Shown: positions 32,990 through 40,657 of the stretch, one piece after another
How the letters are laid out: every line of letters starts with the position of its first letter
How positions within the stretch are numbered: the stretch's first letter is position 1
Position numbers and translations under genes: made by a program
Notes under the pieces: model-generated
Databases searched by the model: none
Told to the model about the DNA's origin: nothing
What the model saw: the letters and a program-made list of their open reading frames with translations, nothing else
Assembly (NCBI GenBank): GCA_002408085.1
Contig: DHQL01000009.1
Span: forward strand, 248,001-312,000
Length of the DNA: 64,000 bases
Source of the DNA: Spirochaeta sp. UBA5339
Lineage (GTDB): Bacteria; Spirochaetota; Spirochaetia; DSM-2461
Reading direction: 5' to 3'

Positions 32990-34285
32990 ATGACCATAGT
33001 AGAAAGGGCAAAAGAAGCCCGAAACGCATCTTTAGTTCTGGCGACAGCCTCATCAGAGGCCAAAAACCGGGCCCTTGAGGCCATGGCAGAGGCCCTTGAG
33101 GACTCAGCCGACGAAATTATCCGAATCAATACCGAAGACTATGACCGGTCGGTCAAAGAGAATCTCCCCGGACCTCTTCTCAAACGACTGAAATTCGGCC
33201 CCGAAAAGATTGCCCAGGTGGTGGAGGGAGTCAGAAGCCTTATCTCCATGGAAGATCCCGTGGGTGTCACAAAGATGGCCAGGGAACTGGAACCCGGCCT
33301 GGACCTCTACCGGGTCAGCTGTCCCATCGGAGTTACAGGAATTATCTTCGAGTCCCGTCCCGATGCTCTGGTTCAGATCTCATCTCTCTGCCTCAAAAGC
33401 GGCAATGCTCTTCTTCTGAAAGGAGGCTCCGAAGCCTCCGGTACAAACCGCATCCTCTCATCCATTATCGCCAAAGCCACCGCAGAGGCGGGGATCCCCG
33501 AGGGCTGGATCCAGCTGGTGGAGACCCGGAGTGATGTAAATGAGATGTTCTCCCTTAACGAGTATATCGACCTTCTGATCCCCCGGGGATCGAATGAGTT
33601 TGTGAAATATATTATGGAGCACTCCAGCATTCCCGTTCTGGGTCACTCCGACGGCATCTGCCATATCTATATTCATGAGGATGTTGATGCGGCCAAGGTT
33701 GTTCCCATTGTGGTGGACTCCAAGACCCAGTATGTGGCCGCCTGCAACACCCTTGAGACCCTTCTGGTTCACAGAAGCCGGGCCGCCGAACTCCTGCCGG
33801 GGATCAAGTCGGCCCTGGAAGAGAGAAATGTTGAACTTGTTGGATGCAGCGGTACCCGTGAAATCATCCATATCCCCGCGGCGACCGATGAAGACTGGGC
33901 CACTGAGTATGTGGACTACAAGCTCTCTATCAAACTGGTGGACTCCTTTGACGAGGCCGTTGCACATATCAACCGCTACGGCTCGGGACACACCGATTGC
34001 ATCCTGACAGAAGGAGAGAGCACCGCTAGCACCTTTATGTCCAGGGTTGACGCCTCATCGGTGTTCTGGAACTGTTCCACCCGGTTCAGCGACGGCTTTC
34101 GCTACGGTTTCGGAGCCGAGATAGGCATCAGTACCAGCAAGATACACGCACGGGGTCCCGTGGGTATGGAGGGACTGATGATCTACAAGTATAAGCTTCT
34201 GGGCAGGGGACAGACAGTCTCCTCTTTCGGTTCCGGAGAAAAGAAATACACCCATAAAGATCTGGACGGCAACTGCCCCCTTTGA
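32990..34285 (+). CDS. proA: Gamma-glutamyl phosphate reductase
   Basis: ProA reduces glutamyl-5-phosphate to the semialdehyde in proline synthesis. The 431-residue protein has the aldehyde-dehydrogenase fold with the catalytic Cys252 in VAACNTLETLL. It also shows IFESRPDALVQISSLCLKSG, LLLKGGSEA and the C-terminal FGAEIGISTSKIHARGPVG. I chose ATG 32990 because GAGGGAG lies 6 nt upstream and the protein then starts as in the family; the open frame reaches back to 32885. proB is not adjacent. The 214-bp upstream region has a small CCTGT-GAA-ACAGG hairpin and no recognised riboswitch. Confidence 0.96.
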   Translation: MTIVERAKEARNASLVLATASSEAKNRALEAMAEALEDSADEIIRINTEDYDRSVKENLPGPLLKRLKFGPEKIAQVVEGVRSLISMEDPVGVTKMARELEPGLDLYRVSCPIGVTGIIFESRPDALVQISSLCLKSGNALLLKGGSEASGTNRILSSIIAKATAEAGIPEGWIQLVETRSDVNEMFSLNEYIDLLIPRGSNEFVKYIMEHSSIPVLGHSDGICHIYIHEDVDAAKVVPIVVDSKTQYVAACNTLETLLVHRSRAAELLPGIKSALEERNVELVGCSGTREIIHIPAATDEDWATEYVDYKLSIKLVDSFDEAVAHINRYGSGHTDCILTEGESTASTFMSRVDASSVFWNCSTRFSDGFRYGFGAEIGISTSKIHARGPVGMEGLMIYKYKLLGRGQTVSSFGSGEKKYTHKDLDGNCPL

Positions 34286-34385
34286 TCTTCATTGGCAGAA
34301 TATACAGGGCCCATTGAGACTTTCTCTTCCACTGAATCTGCAGCGGTCCGACTGATGCAAAAAAAAAGCAACTCCCTATTTTTTA

Positions 34386-34414
34386 TTGAATTAATGGTGA
34401 ACATGACTTAGTAT
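34386..34414 (+). promoter_or_regulatory. Sigma-70-type promoter of the galactokinase-like/surE operon
   Basis: TTGAAT (34386-34391), an exact 17-bp spacer and TAGTAT (34409-34414) lie about 35 bp before the first start codon. The surrounding sequence is A/T-rich with an A9 tract upstream at about 34360. Confidence 0.55.
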
Positions 34415-34450
34415 AAAAGTGGGTTTTAACTTCAATAATCAAGGCTGAAC

Positions 34451-35605
34451 ATGGAAGATTTGAACGCCCTGCATGAGAGTATTTACGGAAATACCGCGGA
34501 AGTCTCGGTCCGGGTACCGGGTAAACTGAGCCTCATGGGGGAACATACGGAGTACTTTGAAGGCCTGGTCCTTGCTGTAGCCGTAAACAAGTTTACAGAG
34601 GTTGCCATCTCCCGGCGGGAAGACAATTCGCTGAGGGTATTCTCTGCTAACTACAACGAGAAAAAGAAAGCATCTCTATCGGGTCTCAAGTACAAGCGTG
34701 AGGACCGCTGGGCTAACTATGTCAAAGGGGCCATAGCTGTGATGCTTCAGCTGGGCTGTCCCGTCAAGGGGCTGGATATCACCATCCGGAGCGAGATTCC
34801 CGAACAGGTGGGGCTGGGTTCCTCATCGGCCATGACTCTGGCCCTGGTCTCCGCCCTCAAGCAGCTTTACAGCTTCGATATCTCCGATATCCATCTGGTG
34901 GAATCCGCACGGCTGTCGGAGCTCAAATTTATGAAGAAGGATCCGGGTCTGGCAGCCTGCGCCGTTTCCTACTATGGAAAAGAGGGCCATGCCCTTCTTA
35001 TCGATACTAAAACCATGGATATCACCTATCTGAACATGGATTTCAGTCCCATTATTCTCCTTGTTACCGACTCCCATGTACCCAACGGCAGCGGTTACGG
35101 CGAAACAGACGATCTGCGCCATGACTTTGACGAATGTAAACAGCTGCTGGCCCAGACCGGCCGGCATATTACCCTGCGGGATATCACCGTGCAGGATATC
35201 AGAAGTGAACTTGATCAGATGCCCGAGCTGATACGACGCAGGGCCATCCATATAATCCAGGAGAATCTCAGGGTCCGCGAACTGAAAGCAGCTCTCGAGC
35301 AGGGTGACCTGGCTACAGCCGGGAAGCTGATGTACCGGTCCCACGACAGCCTGAGGGATATGCTGGAGATCTCCTGTCCCGAGCTGGACTGGCTTGTTAA
35401 AAGGGCCTATGAGACCAATGGCGTAATGGGTTCCCGGATGGTGGGCAACGGATTCGGCGGCTGTACAATCAACCTGATAAATGGTAATAATATTTCATTG
35501 TATGATGAGCATCTTGAGGAGTATGACAGAATCTTCGGCTTCAAGGCCGATTATTTTGAATGTATTCCTGTGGACGGACTTAAAGCTTTACTGAATAAAG
35601 AGTAA
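34451..35605 (+). CDS. Galactokinase-like GHMP protein lacking catalytic residues
   Basis: The 384-residue protein follows the galactokinase layout: a sugar motif at residues 23-35 (PGKLSLMGEHTEY), the ATP loop GLGSSSAM (121-128) and the C-terminal GSRMVGNGFGGCTI. Against the family motif PGRVNLIGEHTDY the Arg is Lys25 and the sugar-binding Asp is Glu34. The catalytic MDQ segment reads Ala168-Ala169-Cys170 when aligned from the shared GKEGHALLID. The protein thus keeps nucleotide-binding features but seems to have lost the catalytic Asp and Arg. It may be a pseudokinase or sensor, or act on another substrate. It is the first gene of the operon with surE, 4 bp downstream. Confidence 0.8.
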   Translation: MEDLNALHESIYGNTAEVSVRVPGKLSLMGEHTEYFEGLVLAVAVNKFTEVAISRREDNSLRVFSANYNEKKKASLSGLKYKREDRWANYVKGAIAVMLQLGCPVKGLDITIRSEIPEQVGLGSSSAMTLALVSALKQLYSFDISDIHLVESARLSELKFMKKDPGLAACAVSYYGKEGHALLIDTKTMDITYLNMDFSPIILLVTDSHVPNGSGYGETDDLRHDFDECKQLLAQTGRHITLRDITVQDIRSELDQMPELIRRRAIHIIQENLRVRELKAALEQGDLATAGKLMYRSHDSLRDMLEISCPELDWLVKRAYETNGVMGSRMVGNGFGGCTINLINGNNISLYDEHLEEYDRIFGFKADYFECIPVDGLKALLNKE

Positions 35606-35609
35606 AAAA

Positions 35610-36365
35610 TTGAAAATATTAATTACCAATGATGACGGGATACAGAGTCCCGGCATCCTCAGTCTTAAGAAAATTCTTTCAAAATACCACGATGTCTGGC
35701 TGCTGGCTCCCGATGGAGACAGAAGCGGCTACTCTCAGTCCATAACCCTTCGGGAGCCTGTAAAAATCAAAAAGCTGGAAGACAGGGTCTACAGCTGTTC
35801 CGGTACTCCCGTAGACTGTGTTGCCTATGGGTACAGAGGCTTTCTTCCCGGGGAGTTTGATCTCCTTCTTTCGGGAATCAATATCGGACCCAATCTGGGC
35901 ACCGATATCCTCTATTCCGGAACCGCATCTGCCGCCCGGCAGGGGGCTCTGAAGAATCTGCCCTCCATCGCCCTCTCTCTGAATCAGTTCGAGGGGGACT
36001 TTGCTTTTGATACTATTTCAGAATATCTGGCCGAAAGACTCGAATATCTGGTATCCCTCTGGGACAACAGTTGTTTTCTCAATATGAACTTCCCATCTGA
36101 CATGAAAGCTGATGCCGAGCTCCAATGGTGCCGTCCCGCCTTCCGGGACTACCGGGACGAGGTGGTTCAGGTAAGTGCTCCGAGAGATGATAGCAGTACA
36201 TACTGCTTTCTCAAGGGAAATCTGGTACAATCGGAAGAAGAGGAGGGAACGGATGTGCAGGCGGTCCTGTCCGGTCATGCCGCCATATCTGCCGTTCGTG
36301 TGGCTCCCTCGATTGTATCCCATATCGGGAAGGTACCGGAAAAGGCTGGGAACTGCAGTAGATGA
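35610..36365 (+). CDS. surE: 5'-nucleotidase SurE
   Basis: SurE is a metal-dependent nucleotidase/exopolyphosphatase used in stationary phase. The 251-residue protein begins MKILITNDDGIQSPGI, with the Asp pair and later Asn binding metal, and has GDRSGYSQSIT and LLLSGINIGPNLGTDILYSGT(A)SAAR, all family hallmarks. The start is TTG 35610, 4 bp after the galactokinase-like stop, with no strong ribosome site, so translation is probably coupled. Its stop overlaps the next start (ATGA). In many bacteria surE sits with pcm; here it does not. Confidence 0.95.
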   Translation: MKILITNDDGIQSPGILSLKKILSKYHDVWLLAPDGDRSGYSQSITLREPVKIKKLEDRVYSCSGTPVDCVAYGYRGFLPGEFDLLLSGINIGPNLGTDILYSGTASAARQGALKNLPSIALSLNQFEGDFAFDTISEYLAERLEYLVSLWDNSCFLNMNFPSDMKADAELQWCRPAFRDYRDEVVQVSAPRDDSSTYCFLKGNLVQSEEEEGTDVQAVLSGHAAISAVRVAPSIVSHIGKVPEKAGNCSR

Positions 36366-37033
36366 GTTTTCGTGAAGACGGAGTGTATCTGTACAACAAC
36401 GGACTATACCGTGATGCTCTGGACTCCTTTCTTTCTGAGGATGTGGATCCCATGGAGGATGCAGAGCTGGCCTATCTGATGGGCCTCTGCTATACCCGTC
36501 TTGAAGACTTCAGCGATGCCGTATTCTATCTTGGAATCACTGCAGAGAGATCCCACTCTCTGATCCGTGTCTATCAGGCCCGGATGGTCTTAAGTTATGT
36601 TCATAATCTGACAAAGAACTACAAGGCTGCTGAGATTCAGCTCCAGAAGGTACTGGAGGATGGATTCGAGTCCTGCCAGATCTTCGCCTCCCTGGGCTAT
36701 GCCCTGTGGATGCAGAACAGAACTCCCGAAAGCATCGACTATCTCTCCCGGTCCCTGGAAATTGATTCTGATAATCCCAATACCCTCAACTCCATGGGGT
36801 ATATAATGGCCGAAGAGGGTATAAACCCCGAAAAGGCCGTTGAGTACTGCCAGAAGGCTCTCTCCATGCAGCCGGATAACGGCAACTATATGGATTCTCT
36901 TGGCTGGGCCCTCTTCCGCTGCGGAAAGCTCGACGAGGCCAAAGAATATCTTGAACGGGCGATGAAGTCCGGGGCCGACAGAAAGGTCTGTAAAGAGCAT
37001 CTGCAGCTGGTAGAACAATATGACAGATTTTAA
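36362..37033 (+). CDS. TPR-repeat protein
   Basis: The 223-residue protein has no signal peptide and consists of about five tetratricopeptide repeats (GVYLYNNGLYRDALDSFLSED, TPESIDYLSRSLEIDSDNPN, PEKAVEYCQKALSMQPDNGN, LDEAKEYLERAMKSG). Such proteins are scaffolds for protein assembly. The start overlaps surE by 4 nt and its end overlaps the NHL/VWA gene by 14 nt, so these proteins are made together. Its partner is probably in this operon, but nothing in the sequence names it. Confidence 0.85.
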   Translation: MSFREDGVYLYNNGLYRDALDSFLSEDVDPMEDAELAYLMGLCYTRLEDFSDAVFYLGITAERSHSLIRVYQARMVLSYVHNLTKNYKAAEIQLQKVLEDGFESCQIFASLGYALWMQNRTPESIDYLSRSLEIDSDNPNTLNSMGYIMAEEGINPEKAVEYCQKALSMQPDNGNYMDSLGWALFRCGKLDEAKEYLERAMKSGADRKVCKEHLQLVEQYDRF

Positions 37034-39089
37034 AAAAGCTACTGATAGGGTCCTGAAGGGGCTGATAATTCTATCTCTTCTTATTCTGCTCCCTGCCGGA
37101 ACCCTTTCGGCCCAGCAGGCAGAGATCTCCGATTCCGTAGCCATCCGGGCTGCCGAAGAGCTGCGCTGGGGTGTGATCGCCTACCATCAGGGCCTCTACA
37201 ACAAGGCCATCCTCTCTCTGGAGAAGTCTCTAGCCCTGGAGTCGGACAACGATCTGACCCGTTTCTGGCTGGGACGAAGCTACTATCAATCGGGCTTTGA
37301 AGAGGCCGCCCTCAACGAGTGGCAGAACCTGATAGATGCCGGAGAGGCGGGGTCCGCACTCCTCAGCTTTGTGGAAATCATCTCCGACCGCCGGGGATTG
37401 GCCAGGGAGCTGCAGTCCAGCGGCCGTCTGATCGAACTCTTTGAAATTCCCCGGGACCAGGGCGGCATAAACTACTACAACCGTCCGGTTTCGGTTATTG
37501 CCAGTCCCGAGAGGGACGGCAGCTTCTACCTTCTCTCCTACCTGAACGGAAATCTGATCCGTATTACAACGGCCGGGCGGATTCACCATGTAATGGCCGG
37601 GGGAGTCCTTGGATTCGACCGCCCCTGGGACCTTGCCTTTCTACCCAACGGAAATCTTGCTATATCCGAATACGGTTCCGACAAAATTTCCATCTGCTCT
37701 CCTGAAGGTTTCAGAGTCAGCACCATCGGTTCCACTGGAACAAGGGAAGGGGAGCTTCTGGGACCCCAATATATTGAAATTTCCGATGACGGCTACATCT
37801 ATGTTTCCGAGTGGGGGAACAGAAGGATCAGCAAATTTAATCTGGACGGTGAGTATATCCTCAGCTTCGGCAGACCCAGATCCGATTTTGCCGGCCTTAA
37901 AGGGCCCAGCGGCATAGCCGTAAGGAATGGAGCGGTCTATGTAGCCGACTCAAAAAGCGGCCGGGTTGAGGTATTCGATACCAGCGGTAACTTTATCAAA
38001 ACCCTGATTCGTGAGGGCCTGAGCTCTCCCGAGGGGCTTCTTTTTACCTCTGACAGCAGCCTTCTTATCGCCGATGCCGGTCAGATCATGGTTTACGATC
38101 TGGACAACGACGCCCTTTCGCTCTCTTCGGACCTGGGGGGCAATGGACAGAGGGTTCTCAGCATCTGTCAGGATGAGAACGGCAATATCATCGCTGCCGA
38201 CTTCAACAGAAACTCCGTTTCCGTAATGACCGATATCTCCACCCTCTATGCGGGTCTCTTTCTCAGGATCAACCGTGTTGTCACCGACGAGTATCCCCGG
38301 GTTCATGTGGACTTTACAGTGGAGGACCGCTGGGGCAAACCGGTTGTGGGTCTGGACAAGCTTAACTTTTTTATCCGTGAGGCTGAGCGGAATATCGAGA
38401 ATTTTGATCTCAGCTATACGGGATACAATAACAGGGACCTTGCCCTTTCGGTTGTGGTGGACAAGGACCGGCGTCTCCAGGACAGGGCTGAGATCATGCG
38501 CGACGGTGTCCGGGATCTCTTCCGGGACCTGGGTGCCAATGATGAGCGCTACCTTGTGGGTGCCCTGGATGCTCCCCAGCTGATTGCAGAACCCGGAGAC
38601 GATACCCTGAATGCCCTGACAAGGATGATGGACGGATGGAGCAGCGGCAGCGATGTGGCTTCGGCCCTGAGGCTGGGTGCCTCACAGCTTCTGCCCGGAC
38701 GGAAAAGGAAGGCCCTGGTCTTTCTGACCGATGGAAATATCCACCCCGATACCTTTGTCCGCTACGGCCTTCAGGACATGGCACAGTATATGAAAAACAA
38801 CGGCATTCAGTTCTTCCCGGTCTATCTTGATCCGGACAGAAGAAATGAAGAGCTCGACTATATTGCCCGGGAGACCGGAGGAATAAGCCAGTATCTCTTT
38901 CAGCCCAGGGGAATCCTCCCGGTTCTGGAGCAGGTACGGGGTGATGTGAACGGTTTCTACACCCTCAGCTTTGACTCTCTGGCCTATACCGACTTCGGCC
39001 GGGCCTATATTCCCCTTTCGGTGGAAGTGAATTTTGTCCGCAAGAGCGGACGTGATGAGATGGGATACTACGCAAATCTTGAATATTAA
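37020..39089 (+). CDS. Exported TPR-NHL-VWA protein
   Basis: The 689-residue protein has a signal peptide (about 12-36), a short TPR-like region (about 40-120), an NHL-type beta propeller of about six blades (about 145-410, for example NGNLAISEYGSDKISI, DGYIYVSEWGNRRISKFNLDGEYI, VYVADSKSGRVEVFD) and a C-terminal von Willebrand A domain (about 470-680). The VWA metal site is degenerate: Asp481-Lys-Asp483-Arg-Arg485 stands where D-x-S-x-S is expected, while FLTDGN is kept. It is likely a periplasmic or surface adaptor. It overlaps the preceding TPR gene by 14 nt. Confidence 0.85.
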   Translation: MTDFKKATDRVLKGLIILSLLILLPAGTLSAQQAEISDSVAIRAAEELRWGVIAYHQGLYNKAILSLEKSLALESDNDLTRFWLGRSYYQSGFEEAALNEWQNLIDAGEAGSALLSFVEIISDRRGLARELQSSGRLIELFEIPRDQGGINYYNRPVSVIASPERDGSFYLLSYLNGNLIRITTAGRIHHVMAGGVLGFDRPWDLAFLPNGNLAISEYGSDKISICSPEGFRVSTIGSTGTREGELLGPQYIEISDDGYIYVSEWGNRRISKFNLDGEYILSFGRPRSDFAGLKGPSGIAVRNGAVYVADSKSGRVEVFDTSGNFIKTLIREGLSSPEGLLFTSDSSLLIADAGQIMVYDLDNDALSLSSDLGGNGQRVLSICQDENGNIIAADFNRNSVSVMTDISTLYAGLFLRINRVVTDEYPRVHVDFTVEDRWGKPVVGLDKLNFFIREAERNIENFDLSYTGYNNRDLALSVVVDKDRRLQDRAEIMRDGVRDLFRDLGANDERYLVGALDAPQLIAEPGDDTLNALTRMMDGWSSGSDVASALRLGASQLLPGRKRKALVFLTDGNIHPDTFVRYGLQDMAQYMKNNGIQFFPVYLDPDRRNEELDYIARETGGISQYLFQPRGILPVLEQVRGDVNGFYTLSFDSLAYTDFGRAYIPLSVEVNFVRKSGRDEMGYYANLEY

Positions 39090-39402
39090 GATACTTAAAA
39101 AACTCGATGACTGGTGGGAGGGGCTCTGCCACGGATGTGGAAAGTGCTGCTATGAAAAGCATTTCCTTCACAATGGAACTCTGGTTATCGACTATGACAG
39201 ACCCTGCCGTTTTCTGGATGAAGATACAAAGCGCTGCAGGGTCTATGTAAACCGCTTCAATGCCTGTAAGGAGTGTAAGAAGATCACTCTCTGGACGGCC
39301 CTCTTTTCTCCGGCTCTGCCCCCTGACTGCGGTTATGTGCAAAAAATAAGGACTCCCTTCCGGAAGCCCTTTTCCTATTTCATATTGAAGAAACGATTCT
39401 GA
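39055..39402 (+). CDS. YkgJ-family Cys-cluster protein
   Basis: The 115-residue protein carries the YkgJ (putative zinc/iron-chelating) pattern: CHGCGKCC near residue 25, then PCRFL, RCRVY, NACKECKK and DCGY. Nine or more Cys residues strongly suggest a bound metal or cluster. The function of the family is unknown. Its start overlaps the end of the NHL/VWA gene; ATG 39055 is the best codon, but the ribosome site is weak and a nearby TTG is possible. It is the last gene of the galactokinase-like/surE operon. Confidence 0.8.
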   Translation: MRWDTTQILNIKILKKLDDWWEGLCHGCGKCCYEKHFLHNGTLVIDYDRPCRFLDEDTKRCRVYVNRFNACKECKKITLWTALFSPALPPDCGYVQKIRTPFRKPFSYFILKKRF

Positions 39403-39411
39403 TTCCAGAGC

Positions 39412-40119
39412 CTATTCGGCGCTGATGGCAATCAGTCTCCAGCCCTCTCTGAACTCTCTGAAGTAGAAGATCTGAGTCTCTCCCTTGAATCCAAGTTCCG
39501 ACTCAAAGAAGGCCTGTCCCGCAGGGGTCAGATCCACAGCGGCTGTCCATGCGCTGCCTTCGGGTTTTATATAGATACGGTTGAGTTCATAGGCCGATGA
39601 GGGATCAATCCTGTCCAGTTCATACTCTGCGAAGGCCATGCGGATGTAGGCCTGGGCGTCTTCTTTCTTTACTCCCTCATCATAACCGGGAAGGTAGAGG
39701 CGTGTTGTCAGCAGGCTGACCAGGTCGGCTTCGTTCTCGCTGAATACGGCTCTCATCATCTTACTGAAGTAGTACTGAACTGCTGCAGGCTCTTTACCGC
39801 TGGGCCGGACGGGGGCGGCGGCCTGTATCTGTTCGGGCTGTATAGTGGTTTCCGTGCTTTTCTGAACTGCCGCAGAGGCGGTAACTCCGGGGAAGATCTG
39901 ATCCGCCATTTCACGGAAGGCTGAAGCCTTGTCGCTGTCTCCGAGCTCTTTGTACTGTTCCGATACCGCAAGATAGGCTCCTGCAATAACAAGCCTTTCG
40001 CTTTCGGAGTAGTTGTTGTAGAAATTTTCAGCTGCTCCAAGGTTCATAACAAGTAGAAACATGATCAAGAGAAGGCCAAGTCGTCTGATTTTGAAATCCC
40101 GCATTCTGAACTCTTTCAT
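39412..40119 (-). CDS. Exported protein of unknown function
   Basis: The 235-residue protein has a signal peptide (LGLLLIMFLLVMNLGAAE, ending near residue 31), a helical segment that resembles a single TPR (SESERLVIAGAYLAVSEQYKELGDSDKASAF), an Ala/Pro/Gln-rich linker and a C-terminal alpha/beta domain (about 110-235) that looks like an NTF2-like lumazine/limonene fold (YYFSKMMRAVF, FYFREFREGWRLIAI). I chose ATG 40119 because GGAG lies 8 nt upstream; an earlier in-frame codon at 40155 lacks one. It is convergent with the YkgJ-like gene, 9 bp away. Confidence 0.72.
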   Translation of the reverse strand: MKEFRMRDFKIRRLGLLLIMFLLVMNLGAAENFYNNYSESERLVIAGAYLAVSEQYKELGDSDKASAFREMADQIFPGVTASAAVQKSTETTIQPEQIQAAAPVRPSGKEPAAVQYYFSKMMRAVFSENEADLVSLLTTRLYLPGYDEGVKKEDAQAYIRMAFAEYELDRIDPSSAYELNRIYIKPEGSAWTAAVDLTPAGQAFFESELGFKGETQIFYFREFREGWRLIAISAE

Positions 40120-40205
40120 ATTTATGTCTCCAAAGATTTTAATCTGTTTCAACATCAGTATAGTACCGTCCCTCTTATAAGTAAATCATGCGAAAGGTCT
40201 AAACT

Positions 40206-40300
40206 TGTCTGCCGGGCTGCCGGCTGCTGAGCCGCCGGGTCGGTCGGCTGTTGTCCGGGACCGGGGCGGACCCGGCCCGGCGGACTCATTTTCCGGCGGC
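40206..40300. repeat. GC-rich intergenic stretch with nested inverted repeats
   Basis: This block is built from CCGG/GGCC-like words, unlike the A/T-rich flanks. GCCGGGTC pairs with GACCCGGC (about 45 bases later), and GTCCG with CGGAC inside. It sits between the divergent exported-protein and clpS genes. It resembles in style the GC-rich elements near 28630, 51540, 56460 and 57301, but I could not align it with them base by base. Confidence 0.4.
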
Positions 40301-40315
40301 AAGGGCTGAAAAAGA

Positions 40316-40344
40316 TTGATAGGAGAGGGAAAAATCAGTACATT
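40316..40344 (+). promoter_or_regulatory. Promoter of the clpS-clpA-aat operon, possibly leaderless
   Basis: TTGATA (40316-40321), a 17-bp spacer and TACATT (40339-40344) end 6 bp before the clpS ATG at 40351. The expected start point falls on or next to the ATG. The AGGAG at 40321 lies inside the promoter, too far away to act as a ribosome site. Confidence 0.5.
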
Positions 40345-40350
40345 GAATAT

Positions 40351-40656
40351 ATGGCAGAACATTTTGACAATGATATACTAGAGCAGGTTGAGGACGGGCT
40401 GAAAGAGCCTGATATGTACCGTGTCCTGCTCCTTAATGACGACTATACAACCCAGGACTTTGTGGTGGAGGTTCTGGTGACCGTTTTTCACAAACAGCCC
40501 GTGGATGCAACCAGAATCATGCTGGATGTCCACAAGAAGGGCCGGGGCATTGTAGGACTCTACCCCTATGATATCGCCTCCACCAAGGTGAAGCAGGTCA
40601 AGGACCTGGCCGCCTTGAGAGAATTTCCCCTGAAATGCGTAATGGAAAAGGCCTGA
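40351..40656 (+). CDS. clpS: ClpS adaptor for N-degron substrates
   Basis: ClpS binds proteins with Leu, Phe, Tyr or Trp at the N-terminus and hands them to ClpAP. The 101-residue protein has the core DMYRVLLLNDDYTTQDFVVEVL (N-degron pocket), the HKKGRGIVGLYPYDIA segment and the C-terminal LKCVMEKA. The N-terminal extension is acidic and flexible, as needed to engage ClpA. No ribosome site is seen at a usual distance, consistent with a leaderless transcript. It is followed one base later by clpA. Confidence 0.94.
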   Translation: MAEHFDNDILEQVEDGLKEPDMYRVLLLNDDYTTQDFVVEVLVTVFHKQPVDATRIMLDVHKKGRGIVGLYPYDIASTKVKQVKDLAALREFPLKCVMEKA

Positions 40657-40657
40657 T

